Positions 48,001 to 61,298 of a stretch of 64,000 bases of DNA are shown here, piece after piece; within the stretch, counting starts at the first letter, position 1; each line of letters opens with the position of its first letter. Position numbers and translations under genes: made by a program. The stretch is taken from contig CM056741.1 in NCBI GenBank assembly GCA_029851415.1, positions 181,058,429 to 181,122,428 of the forward strand, given 5' to 3'. Origin of the DNA: Eretmocerus hayati. Its lineage: Eukaryota > Arthropoda > Insecta > Hymenoptera > Aphelinidae. The notes under the pieces are model-generated. The model was not told the origin of the DNA, made no database searches, and saw only the letters and a program-made list of their open reading frames with translations.

Positions 48001-51000
48001 CGCCGACGACGACAATGAGAGTGCGCGAAATACACACGGGGTCAACAAGTTGTGTAGTGGAATGAAAAAGTCACGCGTAGTTCATGCTAGAATACACTAG
48101 TACCAACATACAAGTGAGAATAAGGTGAAAAAGAAAAAAAAATAGTAACTCGACATTCAGTCATGCAGTTGGCTCGTAGTAGTCAAAGTTACATTCATGT
48201 TTCTGGATGAAAGAGAAAAAATGAGAGAAAGACGTCTTAACCACGAATCCCTCCTCCTTCTACTTCTTCATTCCACTTTTATTCATGGATTCTGTCGTTG
48301 TTGTCGTCACGCCTATCCAAGAGAATCTTGCTTATCTTGGTGTTCACACTCTACACGCATCTTTGGAGCATGACACTATATATACTCCAACTCATGCATG
48401 CATCGTCTCTTCTCATGTCGTGCATTCCATAACTGACTCTTTCATTTTGATGATGAGAATGTTGGAGACATGATATTTTCTTTTCCTAACCCATCCACAG
48501 AGTGAATCATCTGATTCAAATTTTTGATGTCTTGTATCATCTGGTATCTAGGTATGTTTACAATGAGATGAAGATGTTGGCATAAATTTGTAGGTATAAT
48601 AATAGAGTCGTTGAGAATGATGATATGAGAGTCATCAGTAAGGTTATGTTGTAAGAACTTGAATAATCATCGTGATGGTGCAGTGTAATGAGAATTGCAT
48701 GACTCGCCATAATATATCTTCATGAAAGAAATATACATACAGATACGGATGTAAATGTTCCAGCTGTGCTGCATATTATCGTATGTGAGATGATGATACA
48801 AACATCTGTGACTTTATTTGTTAAAAATGTATGTATGGCAAATGCGATGGTACTGAGCTCAACTTTTATCCGATATCAAGAGCAGCACTTGTGTTTTTGC
48901 CATTTTACAAACTTTGCTATAAGGAGTATGTTTTATCGTATGCTATGCACATTATCGACATTTAGTGCTTCAAGTACACGTACAGCTTCATTAATTTGAG
49001 CCTGCCATAATTTGCAAGTGCGTTCGAGTATAAACTCTAATTAGCTACGTTAAATTCCAGATATTACTTCGTAAAATTTGTATAGTTTACCGGATAAATT
49101 TTCCGACAAGTACGGTATCTCGATAATGCAAATCGATAAAACAATTCTGATGAAATTCTTGTACAAGAAATAATTTCAAAGATTTAGGTAAACGAAAACT
49201 ACTTTGAGCTATTCATGTCGATAAAAACGCGTTCAAAGTGAATTCCTCATCGTTCAAGAGTAGAAGCTGGAAAATTCAAGCCAAGATATTACAAAATTCT
49301 AAAATTCTCCTGCGCAACTCTAGAATACGATCCATGCACCAACTTCAGTGCACGAGAGATTCCACCACAAATAATACAATCAAATTCTATCTACGAAATG
49401 AATGTACCTCGAAAATAATGTTAATACGCATGAAACTCTCATTGCGCATGAAAAGCTAACCTCAAAATGCGTATGTTGAGAACCCCAACCTCAAAATCCG
49501 ACGACGAGTTCAAATATTTCTTGCATGCTTTGCGCATATCAACACGTAATTACTCAATTTCGTTATACAGAATCAGTGATGGTACAGAGTGGATATATAT
49601 ATAGATATTATGGTGCGGTCTGTTATATGCAAAGTCAGAGTTTTGGTGTGCGGTGAAATTCAACCGGGCGAGATTTAATTCGCGCGCAAAAGCAAGCGAA
49701 TGTCACCAAGCGGTGACGACGACGACGACGACGACAGTAGCAGCAGCGGGCATGGCAACAACTGCAAAGGGTCGAAATTCAATTTTGAATCGGATTCCAC
49801 ATAGCCCGTCGTCATTGTCGTCCGCTTGTCTGCGCTTAAATTCCACAAAATTCACAAGACACACTGCGTAAAAGCCACCACACACACACATATAAATATC
49901 CACATGTATGGGTTAGACAAGTGTCTCACTGGGTCTTCATTCAGTGGAGCTTTTCATTAACGTCGCAAGCTCACTACTATACAACTGAATATATATATAT
50001 TCCTTATGTAGTGAGCGAAACATATAGGGGAAAAATGTACTCCGCACATTGCCGCACTTGTGATGGAATTCGCATGTAACCTATATACCTTGCTACCCTC
50101 GTCTACACCTACAAATATTATACCACTACAGATGCATTTAAAGCAAGTCACAAGAAATGAGAATATCTTATGTCTAATGTTGCGCTTTTCCCTTGAAAAT
50201 TTAGCTCCAACACAACGCAGGGATACGTATACCACCTGGACGCTGTCGTCTGCTGCGTATATGAGAAAGATAAAACGCTTCATTGCAGACGTGGCCTGAA
50301 AAATTAGGATACCTACACAGCAATAACGAGAGGGTGTTTAAGAAAAATTGACACTCGTGTACTACTATATACGTGGGACACTTTTACGCAGCTTGTAATA
50401 TAAGGAGAGCTTGCAGAGTGTAATAACAAGAGCAACTTATAAAGCTTGACATGACTGAGGGTATCATAGAATTTTAGCTGTGGAAATGTTCATAGTTAGA
50501 ACCAATTTGTTTTACGATATTGATATACACAGCCTGAAACAAACGACGAGTATATCGATCGTCATTTTGTTGAAGCTCAAATTAGAGAGTACTGAATGGC
50601 ATGTAATGTTTGCGTCTGTTATATTATTCGGTACGCGAAAAGCCAATGTTTGAACAACGAACAGGTATACTATCTCGTTTGGCTTTCTATAAATTTAGAG
50701 TTGATTTTATTGACGCAAGAGGGGGCTACTTCTGCTGCTGCTCCTGTGCAATTAGCTTTTGCGCGTGATATAATGGCTGAGAGAGTTCGGTCAGCGATTA
50801 TTTACCTTTCAATACCGCAACGGATCATAAATGGATAAGGGGAGGCTTGGAGTATAGCATAACCTTCGATATAACGAAAATCAAAAGGGGTCGATTACAA
50901 TCTACTCCTCCTGTGATAGGGAAATTCATATTAGCCTTGTCGAACACGCTACTCTGCTAACTCTCAAATTAATACGATATTTCAAACAAAACCCTCAGAC

Positions 51001-51070
51001 CATATACCTAACCAGGAAAATTTCCCGCGTCTCGTTTTACTGTGTTATACTTCCGGGTATAAACTCTCTA
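45048..51070. other. gene-less stretch
   Basis: No recognisable gene. Short frames overlap on both strands at 45736-46137 and 46757-47339. A (GAC)n tract lies at about 49718-49735. Short TAACCTAACC motifs near 46388 are telomere-like but isolated. Confidence 0.45.
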
Positions 51071-51830
51071 AAACTGTTGGAGTGAAATTTTGACTCAAAG
51101 CTTGGAGTGATTCTCGGAATGACCGGGAATGACTCATATTGGAGTGAAAATCTGACTCATAGGGAGTGAAACCACAGAAATATTACATTTGCTCGAAGCT
51201 TGAGTCAATATTCACTCCAAGAAGAGTGAAAATTGACTCCTCACATTGAGTGAAATAGATTTTTATAGGTTAGGGTATAATCCCAGAATGACTTGCGGGC
51301 CTTTTATGAAGAAAGTAGAAAACGTTTAAAGTGTTGATTCATGCTGCTCTATTCCGAGCTTCCCTCCGAAATACTTCTCGGATATATTTAAAAACTTGTA
51401 TCGACCGTTCACAACCGTACATAGGCTTTCTTGACTGTAACTTATCAAAGTCACATTTGGTCTAATGGTTAAGACACTTGCCTGGCAATCAAGAGGGCGC
51501 GGGTTCAAATCCCCATCGAGCCGAACACAAATGCCAAAATTTACGTTGAACACATTTTTCATAGAATATTAACAATCATAATTACCAAGAAATCAGTTGA
51601 AATATGCGTGCACGCCGTGAATTAATTTTTTTATTGCAATATCTAGAATGTTGAAAAGTTTGGTTTTGAATAATTTGACTCAATCCTAAGAGTGATAATT
51701 GACTCACGTTGGAGTGAAATTTGACTCCATCTTGGAGTGATGAATCACTCCAGTTCGGTGCGCACGAAACTGACTCATAGCTTTGAGTCAAATTTCACTC
51801 CCTTGGAGTGAAATTTCACTCCAACGGGTT
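51071..51830. mobile_element. non-autonomous element with iterated GAGTGA/GACTCA ends
   Basis: The ends are inverted: TAAAACTGTTGGAGTGAAATT on the left and TAAACCCGTTGGAGTGAAATT inverted on the right, each with a TA (51069-51070, 51831-51832) that could be a 2-bp duplication. For about 200 bp at each end, GGAGTGAAA and TTTGACTCA motifs and their complements repeat many times. The interior holds AT-rich sequence and a tRNA-like segment (51451-51523). There is no coding capacity. The TA duplication would fit a Tc1/mariner-like mobiliser, but that is inference. Confidence 0.7.
51451..51523 (+). pseudogene. tRNA-Ala(GGC)-like sequence, degenerate (tRNA pseudogene or SINE head)
   Basis: It has a canonical internal A box (TGGTCTAATGG, 51458-51468) and B box (GGTTCAAATCC, 51502-51512). 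The D stem GTCT/AGAC pairs perfectly. The anticodon arm reads CTTGC-CTGGCAA-TCAAG, with anticodon GGC at 51484-51486 and one stem mismatch. The acceptor stem does not pair (5' TCACATT against 3' TCGAGCC), and the outer T-stem pairs are broken, so a functional tRNA is unlikely. It lies inside a non-autonomous transposon, which suggests a retroposed copy or tRNA-derived SINE. Confidence 0.6.
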
Positions 51831-54496
51831 TAGAGAGAAGGATCCGTCTGCAATAAGTATATGCGTCTCTTCGATCGAGCGTAATTTTTCACCGCTGGGC
51901 GCAAATACGATTATGAGCGGCAATTTCCACCCTCTGACGTTATATTATAGGTATACACGTAGCAGACGCAAGTCAACGACAGCTCGAGTCAAATTCAATC
52001 TACGTCTACGTCGAAAAAAAGCAGATCTCACTATAGAAGAGGGGTTATGTATGTATATAGACAGACAGAGGGCAGTAGTATTCCTCTGATGGTCTGCACT
52101 TTTTTGGAGGAACAGGATGATGACCCTCGTCGAATCTTTCTCTCTCTCTCTCTCATTCTCTCGTTTCAAACATATAAAAGTATAGAGGGTGAAGTTCACC
52201 GTGTTCAAATCGATCCCTGTTTTAGGTTAGGTTTTTGTGAAGCTTTCCAAGCTCAACAAGAGACAAGTGAGATAGAGATAGAGAAGAAAATTTAGTATTC
52301 CGAACGCAGAAACTGTCGGGGCGCGCTCTCTCAAAACGTGTCCCGCATGCTTGCGCTTCCATAATTGTAGATTCAAAGGGATATAATTCGGTAGAAGAGG
52401 AAAAGAGAGATAGACAGACCAAGTATACAACGAGTACAAGCAAGTAAGCATTCTAACCCCTAAGAAGAGAGGGGTCACGGCGTCGACGATGAGTTCTTTT
52501 GCCATTTCGCGGTTCCCGCGCTCTTGACAGCCATTTTGTAACTGTATATAGATTCAGGCATCGTCTGCAATAGTGATCTGAAGGTAACAATGGAAACAAG
52601 GGCTCTCTAGAGGGCGTAAGATATATATATACTATATACTCGACTTGCTTTCTCTAACGAAGTGAAAATTGCGTCAATTTTTGGTGGAACGAGTAGATGA
52701 CCTGTAACTAAATATATGTACATATATGGTTATATAGAACTAGAAGGTAAAGATAACGTGACCCGCGGGATGCGATGCTTGAATTTTGGTGTGAGTATTG
52801 GATGTATAGTAGCTATGATGGTCGAGGGGTTGAAAATATACGCTTGGGGTTCAGGGTGTGAGACTGAGAGAGAGAGAGAGATATCGTCTTTCGACCAAGC
52901 GGAATCGAGAGTCTCTTCCGGCTTACTAATTCGCAAATCACGACGGGTATATATGAGGGATGAGTGCATGATGGTGGTGTGCTCAGATGGTCAAAATAGG
53001 GTGACGAAGGAAGGATCCTTCCTCCATCTTTTTGTAACCTCTCTGCATCACGTTCGACTCATTTATATGAGACGCTGCGAGAAATCGAGAGCGACGTTCG
53101 AGCGTATGTTGATTCGGGATTATCCTCGGATGAGAGAAATACTCTGGGTAGGTTATTCAAGAGCAAAAACGAAGTGGATAAGCTTGCATCATGTTTTCTG
53201 CAGCGTCAGGAGATTCTTCTCGATTTACAGATTCCATCAGGATGTATACGTATACCTGTATATGTATGTGTAGGATGAGGGTCAAATTTACTTTAGGCCA
53301 CTGAGGGAGGGATGATGTATTTTTTTCCGATGAAAATTTGTGGACTCAGCATCGATTGGTATTCGAGCAACAGTGCGGTTTGTGTTTTGGAACAATTGAA
53401 ACTATAGACAGAGGTGTTCGTTTAATTTTGACGGAAAAATATTTTCGTTTCTGCGAATCGATTTCTGTTCACAATATGTTTGAATTCTGAAAATTGGAAT
53501 GCCGAAACGCTTTTCATAGAAACAGAGACTCAGTTTTCTGCGAATTTTGTATTTTTAGTAAAAACTAGCAGGTATCTCTATCACAGAATTTGAACAAGAA
53601 ATAGGTGAATGTTTACGAACGTAAAAAAGAAAAGAAAAGTGGATATATTCCTGGAAATGGGTATGGCTTTTATCAGGGCAAGGATTTTGAGAACTCAAAG
53701 AGCGTCAAAGAATGAATACGGTGAAATCCTCGCGCGCTAGGGGCTTAAATTTCCGGTATTATCAGTGACCGTTCCCAAAAATGGCCCCCATAAAAGCTCC
53801 GACATCAGACTATGTAAAGGTATATCATCACACGTATGTATATATACTGCCATACTGCACCAAAGAAAGCAATAAAAGCTTCCCAAAACCATGTATGCAT
53901 ACATGTAAAAACGTAAAAAGTTCGCCAATATAGCGTTCGCTCTCTTCAGTTGACTTTTTCTCATTGTCCAACCAAACTCTTTTGCCATCGTTGCCCGTTC
54001 GTCGCGTGAACAAAAATAATTCCCCAAGCTAAAATCTCGTATTCATACAGAGAGAGAGAGATGCATTCGGACTTTGAAGACCATAGATACATAACCTACA
54101 CTCGTAAATCTGCTCGTTATTTTTTCTTTGCACATACTGCAGACATAGAATTTTTCGTAACCAACCAAATATTCGCGTATACGGTATCGAATGTTTTGAA
54201 AAAAAGGTTTGCGTACGTCTCTCGTTGCCAGACACACTCTCATTGTTTAAAGATATTATGTAAGTATATACCTGTATATATGAAGGTGCATCGTGTTTTA
54301 TCTTTGGTTTCATTTTGACACTACACGTGTGCAAAGAATTCACGATTGTATATACGTTGCACAGGTGTATTGTATTATTAGAGGTTAGATTGTACGTTGG
54401 GATCGTGTTGATGTCACACGCAAGCTTGCATATTATACGAAACGAAATGCGATATATCGCGAGTTGGAGAATTTCGATTAACGCGCGTTTCGTTTC

Positions 54497-54498
<2 letters not shown>

Positions 54499-54532
<34 letters not shown>

Positions 54533-54537
54533 GTGTG

Positions 54538-54613
<76 letters not shown>
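54499..54613. repeat. long, interrupted (GT)n microsatellite
   Basis: About 115 bp of GT, with interruptions GCGT and GTAG near 54527-54541, then about 36 uninterrupted units. It generates spurious Cys/Val and Thr/His frames. Confidence 0.95.
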
Positions 54614-54615
<2 letters not shown>

Positions 54616-55477
54616 AAGATGGTTTCTAGGAGGAATTTTCTCTTTTGAGAGATTAAAATGGGCAGCTGCTGGTATTTTCCGCATTCTTCGCTGGTATTTC
54701 ATCCGTGAAAAGCTCGGAGTGGCGGTTATTATTATTGTATTACTGTACTTTGAATGAATTTCCATGGTTACAATTATTTTAATCGTGCCTCGTTAATGTA
54801 GGTTCAACATGTATCGCCTCATTTGTTTGATGATAGTTTTAGCTGAAAAGTTGATCCATTGATTTGTAGAGGATTATGGTTGCATTGAAATTTCATCGAA
54901 CGTTAGTGAGAACTAAAATCCGGTTGCATCGAGATGGTAATATTGTATCACACGAGGTATCACGTATCGCATGGAATTCTCATCAATCTCCTAATGAATT
55001 TTCAGACAAAAATATGAATTAAGGAATTTTCTTAAATTACAGCCGATTCAATAAATTACTCATACGAACGAAAGATAACAAATACACTAATGAGATGACG
55101 TATCGTTAAATGGTGACTTAATTGAGTAATGCATCACCACTTCATACTCACACACATGGATTATATAATACTTATCACTACAGCACCACGATAAAATTCA
55201 TATCCTGCAGAGTGCATACACTGTAGTAAGTGTGATGACGCACTAATCACGAAGTCAACGCGACGAGACGCAACGCACCACACCACCCGGAGCATATAAA
55301 TCAATAAAATTCCAGCCTCCACTGTGTAGTTAGTCATGTCCGTCAAATTATTTTAACGAAAAATTTCTCGATGAAAAAACAGTACTACTATACACTGAGC
55401 AATGGTGAGTGATTGCTTGTATAACGAGTTGTTCAAATGACATAATCAAAAGTGCACATAAAATTCGTTTTTTTCTT

Positions 55478-55632
55478 CACGATGTCAGTCAAATGAATTT
55501 TTTCTTTGATTAACATTTCAACGATCAAATCTCGATCGATAATTTCCCATTAAAAATGTTCTCAAATCCGAGGTCTGTAAAAATAGAGAAATGAAAATCT
55601 AGTCCTATAATACGGATTTACGAATTTAATGC
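55478..55632. repeat. dispersed repeat, copy B
   Basis: It is the partner of 40350-40500 in the same orientation, sharing the core CGATCGATAATTTC and following phrases in the same order. It probably marks two copies of one ancient element. Confidence 0.75.
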
Positions 55633-58600
55633 TCATTAAAAATGCACATGCTTGACCACCGAAATAAGATTTGATTTGATTTACTGCATGTTCAAGTATA
55701 TACTCAAAAGAGCAAATAAATCGTAACTCGCACATCTGGCGATTACTTTATAATCTCGGTCTCGGTGTGATACTTTATAAGACATTCAATGTGTGTTTGG
55801 TATGGCGCGCACGTGTGCAAAGATTAAAAGCTCCTTCGATGCTGCTAACGGAAAAGCTCCATATACCTATAATATCGTTTATCTACTTCTCACTACTCCG
55901 ATTTTTCTCAAGTGCACTCTATATAGAGCTACTGTCCATCGCAAATCTCACTATATATACCCTTACTCCACTAACTACATATACATATATAGAATACTAC
56001 ACACATCCTTTTCAAGGATAAAACCGTATAAATAAAACGTATCGCGCAGCTGCAGAAACCAAGAAGAGATGCGCTCTACATCTGACCATTTATAGAAAGA
56101 AAAATGAAGAAGAAAAAAGAAAGGAAGGATGCATGGGACACAATGAGACTATGCGTTGTATACACTCGACAGACAACTGATAACGGACACAATTTTATTC
56201 TTTACTTTTTTTTTTCATTAGTGAATGTATAGAATAGGCAAACAAGGCTCTGAATCAAGATTTTTTTTCTTTTTGACATTGCACATTTTCAAATGTTATT
56301 TACGAGGAGCATCGAGATATCGAACAAGACGCAAAATAAAGGTATGTATTGAAGAGATTGAAGTGAGAGGAGGGAGAAGTATAGGGGGTGGTATCATAAT
56401 TTATGCGTGCGTTGGCGTACCTATACAAACATTCTTACATACAGACTTTTATGACCGCGATATTATGTGTACCTATACCATATAATGAAGCCATGTTCTT
56501 CTTATAGAAGGTGAGTGGTGCATTTTTACATTTTATACTGATTTACGCGCACGGGATTCAATTCGAGATTCGAATGTGTGTATATTAGCGTATGGGAAAA
56601 CAAGCTTGGGATAGGTTAAGTTGAACGTTGATGAAGTGGCATGGTGTTGAATTCATCCTGTGGATATTATACATATATGGACACAGTTTCTCTCTCTGCG
56701 TGATTGTGTGATGAGAATTAATTCAAAGCTCGAGTGATGAATTATCGAGGATGGTATAGAGATATATATGGGGATGTATAGTGTATTAGTATATAGGTTA
56801 TGTATGGGTAGGATTTGGACGCACTGAATAATTGAGCTTCGAATCTGTCTGACCTATGCTGAATTGTTAATTGACGAGATAATCGGCAGACAGTATGCGT
56901 GTGTAATCCGCTTTATTTCTTTTTTTTTTTTTTTTCGTGGAATATTCAATGAATCTGATAATAGGTGCTAAAGTAGCGGCTACACATAATAGTATTAGGG
57001 CGGTTTCCATGTTCTTGCTCATCAGTTATGGAAACAGTTAACGTATGTCTCTGAAAGTTCTACACAAGAATAACATAAATCATGTCCAATGATAATTGGA
57101 TAAAACTATTGTATAATGATGGAATCAGAATTGGATAAGCCATTGTTTGTATAGAGATTAAATATCTTTCAAACATTGTTCAGTTCATGAAATGGGAATT
57201 TATAATTAGATGATGGCGATGGTGTGCATTGTTATACATGAGAATAAATTGGGTGTAATTAATCAACACTTAAGCTCAGCTCCAATCGTGAATAATTAAA
57301 AGTCCAAGACGCCCTGATGAGGAAATTTCCAAGTACACAACACTGCAGATGGTGGCACTCTGGCGCCAAGCCTCAAGCAAGAGCAAAACACAAAACAGAT
57401 TCGGACATCATAACCAACGATATAATAACTGCAACAAGAGGTCCGAATGTCGAAGAGCATCAGAAAAGAGAGACACGAAATGAAAGAGATGTTAGAGAGC
57501 GCGAGAAATGGAAATACAACACATCGTGATTCTGCATAATGCTCTCTTGAATTCATCCTCTCATAACCTCTTGTCCGGTAATTACCGCAAAAATACATAT
57601 TAATCCATCGCACACAGCGTCCAATTTGAATATTCAATACTCTCTCGCTCGCGTTCCATAATAATAGGATATAGATAGAACACAACATTCATGCGTTTAT
57701 GTAGTAGCCATAATCACAAAACACATCGTGGTCGAATGCTCCCGTGTTCCTCATCCTCATCCCTCCTCCAACTCTCATAAGCTTCATATTATTTCATAGA
57801 CGATCGCGGACTTCATACATACATAATAATACACACATGTATAGTGTAGTGTACGATTAATCCGTGCTTTCAACGATCCCACAAACGGATTATTCTATAA
57901 CCTTTCATAATTCCCGCCAAATCATCGTATTCATAACCTCTTTCAAAGGCCACATTCATGAACTTGTGTACGGACATAACCTCACAATCATCACCTCTTC
58001 GTACACTGTTTTATCATATATGGATAATAAATTCTATGATACAAGAGGATACGAGACACAATGCGTATACGTGTATGAAAAGAAGTGTGTTTACAGGGGT
58101 CGTCGGTCAGTAAATAGCTATGATATCATTCTATACGTATACATATATTGCAGGTGCCGACATCAGCCAGTCAACCCTCTCTATATGACAAAGAAGAAAA
58201 GGGGTTTGGATTGTAAATACATACAATGTGAGACGAATATCGATGGGAAATCGCGCTACGAAGACTTAGTAGGCTGCACAAAAGCCGTGATACTACGTGA
58301 ATCAAGGGGGGTTGAAGGAAAGAGAAGCCCTTCGCAAATTAATCGACGAACAAGGAGAGTATGAGTGACTCCCTCCATGTATATATCTATAACATTGTGT
58401 CTTCTCGATCCGAATTCAATTATTTACTCTCGCGCGTGACACTGCTGGCGCGACTCCGGAAGAGGAGTATCTCATGGAATTCACCATACAGTGATAATAT
58501 CCATATATACAGTGTATCGGTGTAACGACAATGAGCAAGTAGGTATATACCTAGAAGATGTAATACCTTCGTATAAGATACAGACGACAGCGTACGCATC

Positions 58601-59189
58601 AATTTCGACTTTGTCTTGCGTTTCTGATGCTGCTCCAAACTCCGTCTCTCTAATTGCAATTTACCAAGAAGTGGCGATACTAATACCTCTCTGAATCTTC
58701 TATAGCGTCAAGTGCAGATATATATCAGATAGTACAAACGTACAAACTTCAAATGGTACAAGATTTAGAAAACGAGAAGATATTGGGCGAGGAAACTACT
58801 ATCACTGAGATCCGAAGAGAGCAAGTTTTTATCGGACTTTTGTATCGGTTCTTCAACTGCTCCGCGTGACTTTCCTCACTCCTTCCTTTGCTCCTTTCTC
58901 TTTACACTATCTTATACATTGTAAAAGTAGTGTTAGAAGAAACTGCTGCTATTTCAAAGTTTTTTTTTTCATTTGGGGGTGTGATGAAGAAAAAAAAAGG
59001 CAGCTGATAGGAAATACGAAAAGTATAGACGCAGCTGTTGAGGAAATCGTCGACTAATGCTCCTAAACTTAGAAGATATATATCGTATCGCTACAAAATG
59101 CGTATACACTTATATGTACACTTATATAAGATGCCGGGTGTTGGGGTAGAAAGTATCAAGATTGAATCGCGACCTCCCGCTGTTTTCAG

Positions 59190-59291
59190 ATGCTTTTCGA
59201 TAAAGATGATATTATACCCATTGTATACATTAGAGTGTAGATTATCAAGCTTGAAAAGAGCTGCAATCGTCTGTGAGATAATAATGGCTTG
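59190..59291 (+). other. candidate 102-nt symmetric exon, unrecognised
   Basis: A good acceptor (CTGTTTTCAG) and a near-consensus donor (TTG|GTAAGTACG) bracket 102 nt that is open in exactly one frame, with phase 2 at both sides. The 33 encoded residues are fairly hydrophobic. No neighbouring exon or family is recognised. Confidence 0.15.
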
Positions 59292-61232
59292 GTAAGTACG
59301 CTGCGTACTGATGTTTCTATACATAGCTTTCATTATGTGTCTGAAAAAGTTGATACTCTTTGTAGTAACCGACCGTTAGATGGTTAGTTGTTCTCTTTCT
59401 ACTCGTTTGAACTGATTTGCGGTTACCCGGATTCCACGTGTTAGCTTGCACACTTAATTTTTTTTTTCTTCATTTCAACATCATTCCAGGCTTGCCAACT
59501 GCTCATTCTTTTGGATGAACCTCAAGTTCTTTTCTGAGATTTCAAAAAGATGGAAGGCTCACATTAACCTCTTTACTGGAACAAATCCTTTCTTGCTAAA
59601 GAATCTACTCATAAATTACACTTACAGTAAAATTATGAGAGGCATCATGATTCCTTTCCAAATGAAGTTGCCAGAGATAACTCTTTTTTGTACAAAGTTG
59701 GCAAATCTGTTGATCACATTCTACTGCGTATGAAAACTGTGAAGGTTGTAACACCATCGGAACCTGATTTTGGGGTGCTGAAAAGAATCAGAGCCAACAA
59801 CAATACAAAAAACACACGCGACGAGAACTGGCAATGACAATGAGTACTTGGTGAATATAAGGGGTGAAGAAGAGGTTATGTGTAGCTGGGTGCAAAGTTG
59901 ATTAAATTAAAAGCTCTTCAGAGTGGACGTTACCGCACTGCCACAAACGAACGAACAAACGAGTGAATGAATGAATGAAAAATCCTTTCGAGCTATATGC
60001 TTCGGGACGCGTGACCACCCCTTGAAAAATCATAAAAGGGTTGGAAAAGGGTACCGGTACTACGGTATATGTATCATTGAAGCATCATACAAAGTACGGA
60101 AGAGGAAGTCACATCTGAAGTATCACTCGTTTCCCGTTTCGGTGTTCCATAACCTATACACTGTGAGAGCAACCTGTATATGTATACAGATGAGGATATA
60201 TTTGAAATTTCGCGGGCACAAATTAGCACCATGTTCGATAATGGTGGTTAGTATATAGTATGGGTATTAACGTAAATTCCGAGATGAGGATTAGAGATGC
60301 TTCTCTCTCAATAGCATGCAATATATGTATATATACATGGGGGACAAAAGGGCCTCCAATAACGTCCATTCCTGTATTACACACATGCGTATAATGCTGC
60401 AACGAGGTTATATCTTCGTTCTATACGTATATGTAATGTACACAGAGAGAGTAGAGCTTTAGAGAGTCCGATATGAACGAATGGAGCACACGTGCACGTG
60501 GTATTACACTTCTGGATATATCAGCCTGATATGCCGATACTTTTCTCGTGCTAGTTTGCAAGTATCGCAAAAGAGAGAGAGATTCTGCAACCCTAACCTC
60601 TATCTTTTGAATACGTGTGCCTGAATTTGAATGCAGTATACATACATCAGAGCTGGAAGAATGTGTGTTTGCAGAAAATATACATGTATGGAAGTTGTTA
60701 TAGATGGGGATCGCTGAGGATATGTGTTTTCTGTGAAATTCTTTACGGATTAAAAGTGAGCTGGGCAGAGTAAGTAAGTAATGTGTGTACATTGAGTAAA
60801 CCTCGCCCTCTGCGATAGTCATAGTACTGATGCTGCATGAGCTTGGTGGATTACGCAGCCTTTTTTTTGCATTTACATATATATATGCCTCTATTCGTTT
60901 TTTCTTATCCAGTTTGCTCTCGACGATGTAAAATGCTGCCTAAGTATATACCACTGATGGTATGATCTGCATGGTATGGTGTGTAACGTTAGCAAATACT
61001 ATGTGTATAAGTTGTGTAAAATGGTAGCAGTATGTATGATGTGCTCCGTTGTTGCTGCTCTCTTGGAAGAGACCTTTTTTGGTCAGTATGTAGAGAGAAA
61101 CGGTAGCATGAGCTTGAGGGAAGGATGGTAGCACAGAAGTATCACAGAGGCAGCAGATGGTAAACTGCGATGTGGACTTATACTCTCTGTGAGAGGCTAA
61201 TTCGCTGTTTATCGCCCACTTGGAAAAAGGGA

Positions 61233-61298
<66 letters not shown>

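Larger units (their letters stand above)
51831..59189. other. gene-less stretch
   Basis: No recognisable gene. It holds the long GT array at 54499, copy B of the dispersed repeat at 55478, and CT, GA and poly-T runs (for example T14 near 56922). The longest open frames (52716-53273 and 57864-58364) have repetitive, low-information composition with shadow frames and match no family. Confidence 0.45.

Noticed and set aside
51326..51562. Minus-strand open frame with a phrase like RPLDCQASVLTIRP
   Set aside because: This phrase is a familiar artefact of translating a tRNA-derived sequence backwards. The segment is explained by the tRNA-like element at 51451-51523.
52716..53273. 185-aa plus-strand open frame
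   Set aside because: It is long for chance, but the start lies in a TATATG-rich tract and it runs through GA repeats. A minus frame overlaps, and no motif is recognised. I could not support it as a gene.
54478..54765. Open frames of repeated His-Thr and Cys-Val residues
   Set aside because: They are produced by the GT microsatellite and have no protein family meaning. The same applies to the frames at 15063 and 18894-19177.
57864..58364. 166-aa plus-strand open frame
   Set aside because: It has no recognisable domain, no promoter or splice context, and repetitive Tyr/Ser/Arg-rich text typical of chance frames.
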